DNA of 64,000 nt from NCBI GenBank assembly GCA_001939145.1, contig LSRX01000464.1, forward strand, positions 342,767 to 406,766, given 5' to 3'. The translations under genes and the position numbers were made by a program. Position 1 is the first letter of the stretch. Each line of letters opens with the position of its first letter. The notes under the pieces are model-generated. The model searched no databases. It was not told the origin of the DNA and saw nothing but the letters and a program-made list of their open reading frames with translations. The DNA comes from Symbiodinium microadriaticum. Its lineage: Eukaryota; Sar; Dinophyceae; Suessiales; Symbiodiniaceae. This document shows, one piece after another, positions 23,640-33,500 of this stretch.

Positions 23640-24230
23640 CCAAACTAACGCCAAAACTCAGGATGAGACATCCGTGCCAAGATTCACAAAGAATGAAAAA
23701 TTTAACCACACGCCAGATAAATGCAACAAAACGGGCAAACCAACCCAAACAAATGCCAAAACGCTGGAGCATACATTCAAAATTTGGAAATATGGAGATC
23801 CGGATTCGCTGTCTGAGATTTTGCGTTTGGTTAGCATCTGGTTTGGCGTTTTTTGTTGTTTGGTTTTAGCTTTTATTTGGAGTCCAAATTGGTGTTCGTT
23901 GCCTTGTCCGCGTTCAAGCTGGGATGCAATTTGGTGTTCCTGGAAAGTCTTCATGTCCAGATGGGGAATCATGCTGCAGGCTACTCCAAAAACGCGCCAT
24001 CACCAATCCCAACACCAGAAAGCACCAAATCGTAACGCCAAAACCATCAAAACCGACGCCAACAAAATCTCAACACCAACGCCGAAATGATACCGACTCG
24101 GCACCAAAAAGCACCAAATCGGAATGCCTAAAATTGCCAACAAAATCTCAATACCAACAAAACACCAAGTCGGAAGGCGCAAAAACACCACCGGAAGCGC
24201 ATCAAGAAAGCCAAACTTCATATTTGGCTG
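23640..24230. repeat. A/C-rich and G/T-rich block, possible inverted-repeat element
   Basis: Left (23,640-23,790) and right (23,990-24,200) parts are A/C-rich with recurring CACCAAATCG, GCCAACAAAATCTCAA and AACACCA strings. The middle (23,815-23,940) is G/T-rich with GTTTGGTTAGCATCTGG, CCAAATTGGTGTTC and CAATTTGGTGTTCC, partly complementary to the flanks. GCCAACAAAATCTCAA occurs twice (about 24,058 and 24,137). This looks like a small non-coding dispersed repeat. Confidence 0.45.
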
Positions 24231-24572
24231 ATTTCCAATGCGCGGCTGCCCGAAACATAGGTGCATGGGGAGCAGCTGCAAGCTCGCTCTACCGCCGGCT
24301 CCCATCCCTCTGTCATCCTCTGTCGGCGGTGCTTTTGTGCCGAGCAATAATTCTCAGGGGGACAATCTGTTGATTTGGAGGGTTGGTTGGGTTGGTTGAG
24401 GGGTCGGGGCGGGGCGACCCCGACGTAGCCCTTGGCTGAAATATGCGACATCCAACTTGCGCACATCTGGGTAGTCCCACAGCAATGGCTCTCCAATACC
24501 ACTGCTCTAAGCGTCGCCCCGGACGACAAAGGCCGCCTTGACTTGATGATACTTGGTGATCCATGGAGCTAC

Positions 24573-24815
24573 CATTATGGGGGGGCACTGTGCTGCAATG
24601 CGCCTGCACCGCAGCGCGCGACGGTGCCATGCTGCGGGTTGCCAAACGGCGCAAACGTGCCGCCTACTGTACCCAGCGCTCAGCGCGGGCGGTCCGCTGC
24701 GGCTCCTCGTGCTCGGCTCAGACGTTGGGGGGCGCTGGAACGAAACAGCGCAGCGGCTCGTCAGAGACTTGGCGCGTGGTGCCGTACTATCTTGGGGAGG
24801 GAGAAAGGGATCCTA
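24573..24815 (+). pseudogene. LINE-A C-terminal fragment 2
   Basis: One frame reads DGAMLRVAKRRKRAAY, and after a single frame change LRLLVLGSDVGGRWNETAQR and LVRDLARG. In the family, the RRKRAAYPEL and VLGxEVGGRWNE blocks are adjacent, so the copy is colinear with one frameshift near 24,665. No intact element surrounds it. Confidence 0.75.
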
Positions 24816-24894
24816 ATTTGGGGAACTGCCCATGTTACAGCAAACGAGCGAGCAATTGACTGAGCCCAACGGGGCAAACGAGCCGCCTGCTCAG

Positions 24895-25085
24895 AGCTCA
24901 GTGCGGGCGGTCCGCAGCGAGTCGTCGTGCTCGGCTCCGAAGTTGGGGGGCGCTGACAAGAAGAACCGGCGTAGCGGTTCGTCAAAGACTTAGCACACGT
25001 CCGAGCCCAACGGGCCCCGCCGGCGCTGCGAGCGGCAGCCATCCGCCTGGACGAGACGGTGGTATATCCTCTACAGGCGCTTCAC
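24895..25085 (+). pseudogene. LINE-A C-terminal fragment 3
   Basis: The frame reads VVVLGSEVGGR, then a stop, then FVKDLAHVRAQRAPPALRAA, the next conserved block of the family. It lies about 200 bp downstream of the previous copy in the same orientation, so the two may be a tandem duplication. Confidence 0.75.
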
Positions 25086-25654
25086 CGAAAATAGCATGGA
25101 TGGACAAACCTCATGCAGGAAAAATCCGAGAAAAAGAAAATAGGTCCCGCCAGGGGGTCTCCTTCGTTCTTTAGTAGGGCAAGTTTTAGGAGAGAGTGGA
25201 GTCCGGTTTTGGAAACCATTGAGTGTGCCCGTGGTTGGATGCCACACAATAAACAGCAATATCATGCCAGTTTGCAGATGCGGTTGTCCAACCAACAACC
25301 CAACACCATCACGGAGCTTGAACGTTAAAAAAAAAAGGTTGGTGCATTCCGCAGCCATTTCGTCCATGAAGTGTGAACGCTCGAAACTTGCTGAGCCGTG
25401 GGAACATGACGATTTTCAACATCTTTTGCAGCAGAGAAAATCAGCACGAGATGCGATTGAGAGGCGGGCACTTTCCAAGCAAATCCGCAAAAAGCCACGG
25501 TTTTTTCAGCGTCAAAAGCAGAATCAGACGAGCGCTGCTGCTGTCCCAAGCTGGGCCTTTCGCCGCCCGCGCTTTTGACGTCACGCCTACGCGGGATGAC
25601 GTTACCCTGCCCAGCGCCTTGTTCCGTGTGCTCCTGCTGCGCCGCTTGCGGCTT

Positions 25655-25800
25655 CCCCTCCCNCGCCGGCGCTGCGAGCGGCAGCCCGCACGAGACGGTG
25701 GGTTGAACAGGCCAGCAGCCCGTGGCCCGTTCCGCCATACCCGTGCCAACGGCCGGGCCTAGGGCTCGACCGCATGCTTGACTTTGCCGATGTGGCGGGG
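25655..25800 (+). pseudogene. LINE-A C-terminal fragment 4
   Basis: The frame reads ALRAAARTRRWVEQASSPW and GLGLDRMLDFADVAGPSRS, which correspond to the RWW block and the DxVLxLADxxGPSRL end block of LINE-A. A single N at 25,663 marks its left edge. The identical string GCCGGCGCTGCGAGCGGCAG is also in fragment 3 (25,020). Confidence 0.6.
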
Positions 25801-27517
25801 CCAAGCCGGTCGCCGCTGCGTTAGGTTCGCCGACAGTAGCGTGGGAAAACAGACCTCATGCAGGCGGGAAAATCCGAGTGGAACAACAAATTTGGGTCAT
25901 ATCCAATCTGGCTCAGGTAGACGGGAGCGGGCAGAAAATGTCCGAAACGGGGGATCCCCAAAGAAGGAGGCTAGCGATCTCCACCTCGGACCCTTCGTCG
26001 TGTATGAGCTCTGCCCCCCACACTCATGACCTTGGCGCAGGCACTGATGGGTTTGCAAATCAGAAGATCCATTCTGGAGCTTTTGCAATTTCGGTGTGAT
26101 CGTGTGAGCTTCAGAGTGATTGCATGGCTTTTTGCTGCTCCAGCTGGACTGAGCGGTCCCCGACCTCTGCGCAACCTTTTTTTCCAAGCGAAGCCCGAGC
26201 GAAGCATATAATATGTCAGAATTTTTGACCGAGGTTTGTCCCAATGGAGGCCGACCATGGCCGACCGACCTCGAAAATAGGGCTGGTACCATCACCAAGG
26301 ACAATGGCGGCCGAACATGGCATTCACTATTGCGGAACTCTGGAGCTGGAACATGCTGGAACAGAAAAGCCCCGCCTCGGCTATGTTGATTATCCAGCCG
26401 CTTAACTCGTTTGCTGCTTGCCGGCCTGCCCGTTAATTGCATCAGGTTCGTCTAGCACAGTGTGCATTGCAGCTCCTCCAGATTGTTTTTGATCGTGTAA
26501 GCATGCGATGAATATGTGAATTTCATGTTTCCTACCAGAAATGAGCGGTAGACCGATTGACATCGTAGACTTGCAAGCAGGTAGGTTTTTTCCCTGCGCC
26601 CTTAAAGGGCCGCCTTCGGGCGTTCAGGCGACTCGACTCGACTCGTGTAAGCAGTAAGCATGTGTAAGCCTCGAAGCAATGGCACAGCTCATGTTGATTC
26701 AGCTTGTTTTGTAGACGGTGGTGCTTCCTGCCCGCGCTTGTGTGGGCCATCCGGTACCATATGTAGAGTGCTAAAACAAGTTGCCGGTCGCACTGCTGAA
26801 GTGTGGTCTCATAAGATTCGAGGCACACGGCTTGGTTTCGAGCACGTAATTTTTTTTTGAGACATTGCCACTGCCAGCAGACGGCTTCGTCAGTCTCTGG
26901 CAAAGCTGGAAGACGAGATGGAATCCCACTATCGAACGTTGACTGCAGCTCCGTAGTTACGCAGGTGCACTGGGACAGCGCGCTGATCGCCATGAAAAGT
27001 CCGAGCGGTGAAAAAACACATAGAACCTTGTTCATGGTAGATTCTTGTGGGTGCTTTGGACTAGCTGCTCCCCGCACCACCTTGGGTTTCGAGGCATTGC
27101 TGCCTGCATTTTCCATGAAATCTTTGGCTTTTGTTTCTCACCACTTCCTTGTCAAGGCGGAGTTGAACATTCGTGTCTCAGAAAAACAGGTGCCAACATT
27201 TTGTGACAGGAACGTTGAAAAATCCCATTCATGCAAATCGCTTTGCAGCGATATTCGACGACGAAATGCAGCACGCCAGTTCTGGGAATTTGTCTGTAAA
27301 CACGCCCTATGCCCTGCCGCACACTCCGTTGCCGCCAGCGTGCTGTCTTTTTCCCATCTCCAACACCGCAAACCTTGATGGCGAGGGCCCTCTCTTGAGT
27401 GACGTCCTTGCTGACTCGTCCGAAACACCTCCGTTCACCTCCCGCATGGGGTGAGCTTGCTTCCATGCTCGGGATGGTTCGGGGTTTGGTCGTTGGTTTG
27501 GTTGACTCCGGTAGTCT
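25801..27517. other. Gene-free stretch between LINE fragments
   Basis: No gene recognised. Frames such as 26,857-27,378 (+, 173 codons) lack support. It may be decayed mobile DNA or intron. Confidence 0.4.
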
Positions 27518-27660
27518 GCTGCACTGGGACCGCGCCCGGATGCTTGCAAAAAGGTCCGTCGAGAAAAAACGACAGCTGCAACTTCTGGGGCGTATTGCGC
27601 AGCTCCCGTCAGAGGATGTCATGCGCAAGTGTGTGTTTCGAAAAAGATGGTTATACCCGG
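27518..27660 (+). pseudogene. LINE-B tail fragment
   Basis: The frame reads LHWDRARMLAKRSVEKKRQ followed by LQLLGRIAQLPSEDVMRKCVF. This (R)QLxLLGxIARxPxxxxxRxCVF pattern resembles the region after the RT in endonuclease-bearing non-LTR elements, just before the C-terminal zinc-finger or tail. The call rests on this motif alone. Confidence 0.45.
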
Positions 27661-27669
27661 AGCTACTCT

Positions 27670-27780
27670 GCAACGGTCCCCAGCGCCTCGTCGTGCTCGG
27701 CTCGGAAGTGGGAGGCCGCTGGGGCACGGGAGCCCTGGCTCTCGTGCGCGACNCACGCCTAGCTGGCGGTGTCCTCCCCT
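27670..27780 (+). pseudogene. LINE-A C-terminal fragment 5
   Basis: The frame reads GPQRLVVLGSEVGGRWGTGA and LALVRD before an N at 27,753. It is joined directly to the LINE-B tail on its left and is followed about 65 bp later by the LINE-B RT, so three unrelated retroelement pieces are packed end to end. Confidence 0.7.
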
Positions 27781-27844
27781 AGCTGCGCCGGCGCTACAAT
27801 GTAGGGCGCTTCGGCACAGGGACCTGCGTCGAGCCATTACTTGC

Positions 27845-29203
27845 GGTCAAAAAGGCGCGAAAAAAAAACTTGGGATTGACCACGCTTTTGCAGTTTTGGA
27901 GACGATGATTGGGAAGAGTATTGAATGGGACACCCCGCTGTGGTGCGCGAGCTTGGATTTAAGAAAGGCTTTTGACAGAATAGAACACCGATCGCTATTC
28001 GAAGCACTTCACGACCATGTGCTCAGTCCGGCACTTTTCAATGCTGGCCTTGAACTCGCACTTGCGCGATGGAAGTGCAAGCTCTCGCAACACGGGCTAC
28101 ACGCTGGTGGAACAGAACGTCTTACAACCATACGGTATGCAGATGACATATTGCTGTTTGCCAAATCACTAGAAGAGCTTGTTTTCATGATGGAGTCGCT
28201 TGTACACGAGTTGGCACACATTGGGCTGCAACTTAGTTCCTCCAAGACCAAGATCTTCACAACTCAGTCATTGACTACACCGCTCTTTGTGGAAGCGTGT
28301 GGAGAAATGGTGCAAGTACTCACGGGTGATCAGACACACAAGTATTTGGGACGCAGCCTGTGCGGTTCATTGGCTCGGAGACACGTTGTCGAGTTCAATC
28401 ATCGTGTTCAACTGGCGTGGAACAAATTCCATCGACATCGCCGTGTCTTGGTCAACAAGTATGTGCCCATCAAACTTCGCATGAAGTTTTTTGACGCCGT
28501 CGTAACGCCGACCATATTGTTCGGCCTACACACATTGGCCTTAACCGGCGTGCAACTATCCAAACTCGACTCCATACAAAGGCGGATGCTGCGGTCAATG
28601 GTTGGGTGGATCCGAATTCAAGACGAGAGCTGGCACGACACCATGAGCCGCATGAAGAGCCGGGTGGCCAAGGATTTACATCAGCACCCCATCGAAGCAT
28701 GGACAAGACGTTTGGCCAGGTGTCAGCATTCATTCGCCGTCCGAGTTGCGCAGACCAATGGTTGGGTGACACATGTGGTCACATGGAATCCCGAGTCGAA
28801 CTGGCATGACAATTTTTCTTCGGCACCCAAGCGCCGACAAGGACGCCCACTGACCCGATGGGATGATAAGCTGCGAGCCTTCTGCAAGTTAGAGTTTCCC
28901 GACACGCAGTGTTGGATGTATGTAGCCGCAAGTAGTGCATGGAAACGCAGAGCAGATGATTTCGTCAACCAGTTTGTCCAAGTTGTACAGTGCCGAATCT
29001 GCTTGAATGAGTGTTCTTTATCCCCATGTCCTTATAGGACCGTAGTCTTCATCAGCGGACTCGGACGGGCGAAAGCGAAAGCGAAGGAGTCCGACCCCTC
29101 CCGGTACCCATTTGCAGGCTCGACCATCGATTGTGCGCAGAAGTATTTGTCTGGACACAGAAACATAGGAGACCCTCCGCTCCTCGACCCTGATTGGTAC
29201 TAG
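27845..29203 (+). pseudogene. LINE-B non-LTR reverse transcriptase, internally deleted
   Basis: A long open frame carries RT motif A (LWCASLDLRKAFDRIEH, about 27,940-27,990) and motif C (IRYADDILLFAKSL, about 28,130-28,170). Then follow the thumb-like TKIF, KYLGRSL and FDAVVTPTILFGLHTLAL blocks, and a tail with GRPLTRWDDKLRAFCK and WMYVAASSAWKRRADDFV. Between motif A and motif C the frame passes directly from FEALHDH to VLSPALFNAGLE. The roughly 50 residues that normally carry the lead-in to the QGD motif are missing, although the frame stays open. The N-terminal endonuclease is absent. The first about 80 codons of the frame belong to the adjoining LINE-A fragment. The copy is not functional but has no stop for about 1.3 kb, which suggests it is fairly young. 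Confidence 0.85.
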
Positions 29204-29328
29204 GAAACGGGTCTGTGCTGGGACCTTGCTTTGGCGGATGCCGGTAAAACGGTGCGTAGCAAGAAGAAAAAAACAATTCGCGCGAGGTGGGGATTCTCCC
29301 TTGTGGTTAAGTCGGGCAGGTGCGCACA

Positions 29329-29527
29329 GGACACCTGGAATGCCGACCACGACGAGGCGGCAGCGGCGCGCCCTGCCTAGCTCTGGGTGGCGCTTGCGTG
29401 TGGCAGCAGCCTCGACAGAATGGCCCGGGTGCACATCAACCTGTGGTTGGGCGTCGCCGCTTCGAAACATGCGAGACAATGGTAGCGTCGAGCGCAAGCT
29501 GGAAGCTATGGCGCGCAGGGAAGCCCC
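29329..29527 (-). pseudogene. LINE-A C-terminal fragment 6
   Basis: On the - strand the frame reads RSGDAQPQVDVHPGHSVEAA, then TRKRHPELGRARRCRLVVVG. This matches the SPLSRxGxPHP...AxRRKxxxYPEL...LVVLG segment upstream of the VGGRW motif. The match ends at VVVGIPGV, where VGGRW would start. Confidence 0.55.
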
Positions 29528-30509
29528 GTTGGCGACGACCTCGATGCGCCGATAATGGTGATGATAATGTGATATGGCTTGAGGTTCAGTGATGCACAAC
29601 GTGTGTCTGTTAAAGAGATGGGCGTTGCGCAAAAACATCTTGTGTTGTAGCTGCTGGCGTACGAAGCATTACGAAGTCATCCCGTGTGCCTGGTGCACTT
29701 GCGCGAGGGTTTTGCAGCGCTCGCGCGGCGTTGCGAAGTGTCTTTCTTCTGTACCAGGAAGCCCTGGGTTGTGTCGGCCTCGCCTACGGCCTTCCGGACG
29801 AGGAGGGCAGGCCTTAAAGCCTGAAGCCGACGCTGGGCCGCTTGGCTCCTGCAGCTGCCCACAGGGCCAGAGGACCCCACGGCCTGGAGGTGCGATTGCG
29901 GGAGCATGCGGGAGCTGCTGGACTCTTTGTTGACTTTCTGCTTCCGAAGCAGGTGCGAAGAAAAAGATTGGAAAAATTGGACAACGTAGGGCGAAATGAT
30001 GCTTTCAATGTGAGTCTAGCACGAGCGGCGCATAAATCCAGTGAAGTAAGTAGACAGCCGTCGATTCCGTTTATACAACTCCGATTTCACCCGAAGTTCA
30101 TCGCTTCAGAATGTGCATTGGATAATAACGTTGCGGCCGCGAGCCCGAAATTGACACAGCATTTGTTCCGATATCTTGCTTGCTGATTTTTTTCAAGCGT
30201 TGGGCAAGCCGTCCGTAGCCGGATTGGTGCCATTCGGCCATGTCCTTGCACTGTGCTGGCCTCATGGTACCCATAGTCACAGTTTTGCTTTCCGACGCCG
30301 CTGCAGGATTCACAGCGTGTCCCCGGCCCAATGTCGAACCAGTATGCGCAGGGAACACTGATATGGGTGGGTTGCCCAGATCAACGCAAAGATAGCAGAA
30401 CCGCCAGATCACCAAATGGGCGAAGCACACGCACAGGTGAAACACGAGGAAGAAGTCTGGATACAGGCATGATGTCGGATGTGCAGTCGAAGCTCTCGTT
30501 GCTCGGTTT
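29528..30509. other. Spacer upstream of the myosin gene
   Basis: No gene identified. Two protein-like stretches may be exons of something unrecognised: LYQEALGCVGLAYGLPDEEG near 29,749-29,812 and EVRLREHAGAAGLFVDFLLP near 29,887-29,948, both +, in different frames. Confidence 0.35.
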
Positions 30510-33500
30510 GTGTTACAGGCTGAAATTGTCACATCGAGCGAAAAGGCGCCCAGCGCAGCTGTTGTTTCGATAGCCTTCCAACGTTTGCAAGCGGTGAGTC
30601 CAACCTCTCAGGAGATCATCGTCAAGACAGCCGAAGATCCAAATGGTCGACTGGTCCTGGGACCAAACGAACCGATTTTCCTGAGGAGCATCGATCCAGC
30701 AAAATCGGCTTCCGACCTTGCTCGAACATCCGTGCTCTGAAGGACGTCCGATGTTTTCACATCGGAGGGCTTGTCTGTGCTAGATGATTTGACGCAGCTC
30801 GTGGCTTAACTGTTGCCACAATGAGTCTTGCTCCGTTGCCCATGTTCACGTTGCCGGGGCAGCGACAGTGCAGGTTGACGCACTTACACGAGCCGGCTGT
30901 GCTCAGCTCGCTACAGCTTGGATCCGAGTGTAATCTTCAGCTCATGAGTTCCCCCTGCAAGACATCACTAAGGAATCGTTTCGATATAGACAAGATCTAC
31001 ACATTTACCGGACCTATCCTCATCGTGTGGCACCCAAACAACCTGCATGCACGCCGGATTCGCGTTTCCTTTTCGGCAGCAAGCCAATCTTGCTGTTGCG
31101 ATGAAGGCATTGAACCCTTTCAAGCACATTCCTGGCTTGTATGATGAAGAGGCCGATCTGTGGTATGAAGCACCGGACAAATCTTTGCATTTCGTGCCGG
31201 CAGATTCTGAAGAACTTCATCACGACAAAGCCATCTACAAAGCTTCGAGCTTGGCAAGCCATTCCGCGAGTATGCTATACTCTGCTGATGTTCGAGGCCG
31301 CATGTGTTCAGCACATCAAACGCCTCATATCGCGGGATTTGTGATCGTCACAAGTCCCAGCCGAAACCTTAGTAGATGTTTCTTCGCTAAGGTAATAGTG
31401 GCAGATTGGAGGTTGTCCTGCAGATGAAGCTGCATATGTGCTAAGGACCGTTCTCATCAGTGGGGAATCGGGTGCAGGCAAGACGGAAACGACAAAGCAA
31501 GCGCCTCTTGCTAGTAGTGTCGGCCGCGCATGCAGCATGTGGGTGAAGCATGCTTGCAATCCCCTAGCTGAAGCACGTGACTCAGGTTTGTGATGAAGTT
31601 TCTAGCCCTTGCGGGATCTGCCGACGGTCAGGCCTTCTCCCGCCAGGGTGTATACTGTATACTGTAGCTGGTTCTTGCGCGGCCAGCGAGCATGCACAAC
31701 AGTGTGTTGCCAGGTTACTGACGTGGAAAAGCAGGCTGGCAGGGTTATATACATCGGTAGCCGTGGCTGCAAGTGGATTGCGAGTGGCTTCGCTTGCTTG
31801 CGATCATGGAGCATTTCTTGAAGCTGCGCTTGCTCGCCATTGCTGACTGATTCTGTGAGCAGAATCGTGGCGAGGTGTTGGAGTCGAATCCTCTGCTGGA
31901 AGCTTTCGGGAATGTGCAGCCCTTGGATCACTTGGATCACCATGACTCCGATCGGCAACATGCGATTTCGTCGGTCAGCATATCCGGCAAATCGCACTCA
32001 GCTGCTGAGGCCCGAACCCTCCGGAATGACAACTCCAGTCGATTCGGAAAGTTCATCGAGCTTCAGTCAGGGTCCCGATTCCACATCGGTGCGTGCTGTG
32101 CTGTGATGTGCACGGTAGAGGAGAAAAGTGTCAGCGCATCCCAAGTTCCTTCTCACCGTGCACGGGTCCCTGTCGGAACAAAAGGCAAACGGGCATTCAA
32201 AAATGATCCGCACATGCCGCGAGCTGGCCCTGGCTCTGCACTTAAAAGATGTGCAGAGCCTCGAAGCGAGGCATACCCAGTGACCCCCCCCTACCACGAA
32301 ACTCAGAGTGCCTGCTATTATCCCGAAAGACCTTGTCAGAGAAGGAGCATAGACCCCTCGCTCGGTGATTGCCATCTTATCGCAGTTTTTCCAAATCGAG
32401 GCCTGCAGGTATCACCACAGATTTCGCAGTACTGAAACAACTGCACCAGTTCCCGAAACCTAAAGGCTCAACCGTAACAGCTTTACAGTCCGCCGGGTGC
32501 GGCATCCCCCTAAATTTCGGAAGGATGTGAGACTTGGTGAGAAAACTTGGATTGCACAAAAATGAGCGTGGTCCAGTAGGAAACACCAACGGCAGAACAA
32601 GAAGCGACGTCTCGAACCTCACATGGGACGGTCCACTTTCAATTTCGCGCCAGACGTACTGGTTGCGCGTGCCAAGTCAAGAAGGAATGCTGGAAACGTC
32701 GTCCCTGCCGAGTGATTCGTTGTTTGCACCACACCCCGACAGCGTGCAAAAGTTGCATTTGACTTCGCTGCACCTTCCACGCGTCGGTCTGTCAAAACAA
32801 CCATTGTGCATCATGCTTGCGGTTCCGGCATATGTTGCTGTTGCGGTCGCTGCTGCTGTTGGGCTGTTGTTGCTGCTGTTATTGCTGCTGGTGTTGCCGT
32901 TGCCGTCGCCGTTGCTGTTGCCGTTGCCGTTGCCGTTGCTGTTGCTGTTGCTGCTGCTGCTATGGTGGTGGTGGTGGTGGCGGTGGTGGTGGTGGTGGTG
33001 GTGGTGGTCCTCCTAGTCGTCGTCGTGCTTGTTGCTGTTGCTGTTGGAGTTGCAGTTGCAGTTGCTGCCGCTGCTGCCGCCGCTGCTGTTACTGTTGCTT
33101 TGCTGTTGTAGTAGTTGTTGTCATCATTGTTCTTGTTGTTGTTGTGGTGGTGGTGGTAGCCGCCACGGTTCAGACGGCCGCGAGTATAGAAGAGCTTCCG
33201 AACAGGCTGCGGGTACCCAACTCCCTTTCTAAAAGGCTCCAAACAGGCCTTCTTTTAACCTTACGGAGTGGTCCCCCTTACATGCCATGTGCTACTGCTG
33301 AAGCAATCGTCTGAACTGGGTCCCAATTCCCGGCCCACGTCCTTTGTCTAAGACACCGCAGCACGTGGGAGGCGGTAGGGTTTCCACTTTCCGCAGGGTG
33401 GAAGGAGCTCCTGATGACTTCAGAAGCGAAAACGCGGATGGCAATCTTGCTTGTACACTCTCAAAATTATTCTGCGATCCTACAAAAAAGCCTGTCGCCA

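Noticed and set aside
23640..24230. CRISPR-like array from the recurring CACCAAATCG strings
   Set aside because: Spacing is irregular and the repeats are short and imperfect; the genome is eukaryotic.
25898..25914. Third spliced-leader-like string (CCAATCTGGCTCAGG)
   Set aside because: Only about 12 of 16 positions match and it is not in a repeat unit, so chance is a fair explanation.
29018..29638. 206-codon - strand frame as a cellular gene
   Set aside because: Only its centre is recognisable, and that is a LINE-A fragment; the rest is antisense to the LINE-B tail.
32806..33314. Val/Ala-rich and Cys-rich frames resembling membrane or metal-binding proteins
   Set aside because: Translation of the GTT/GCT/GGT microsatellite in all frames.
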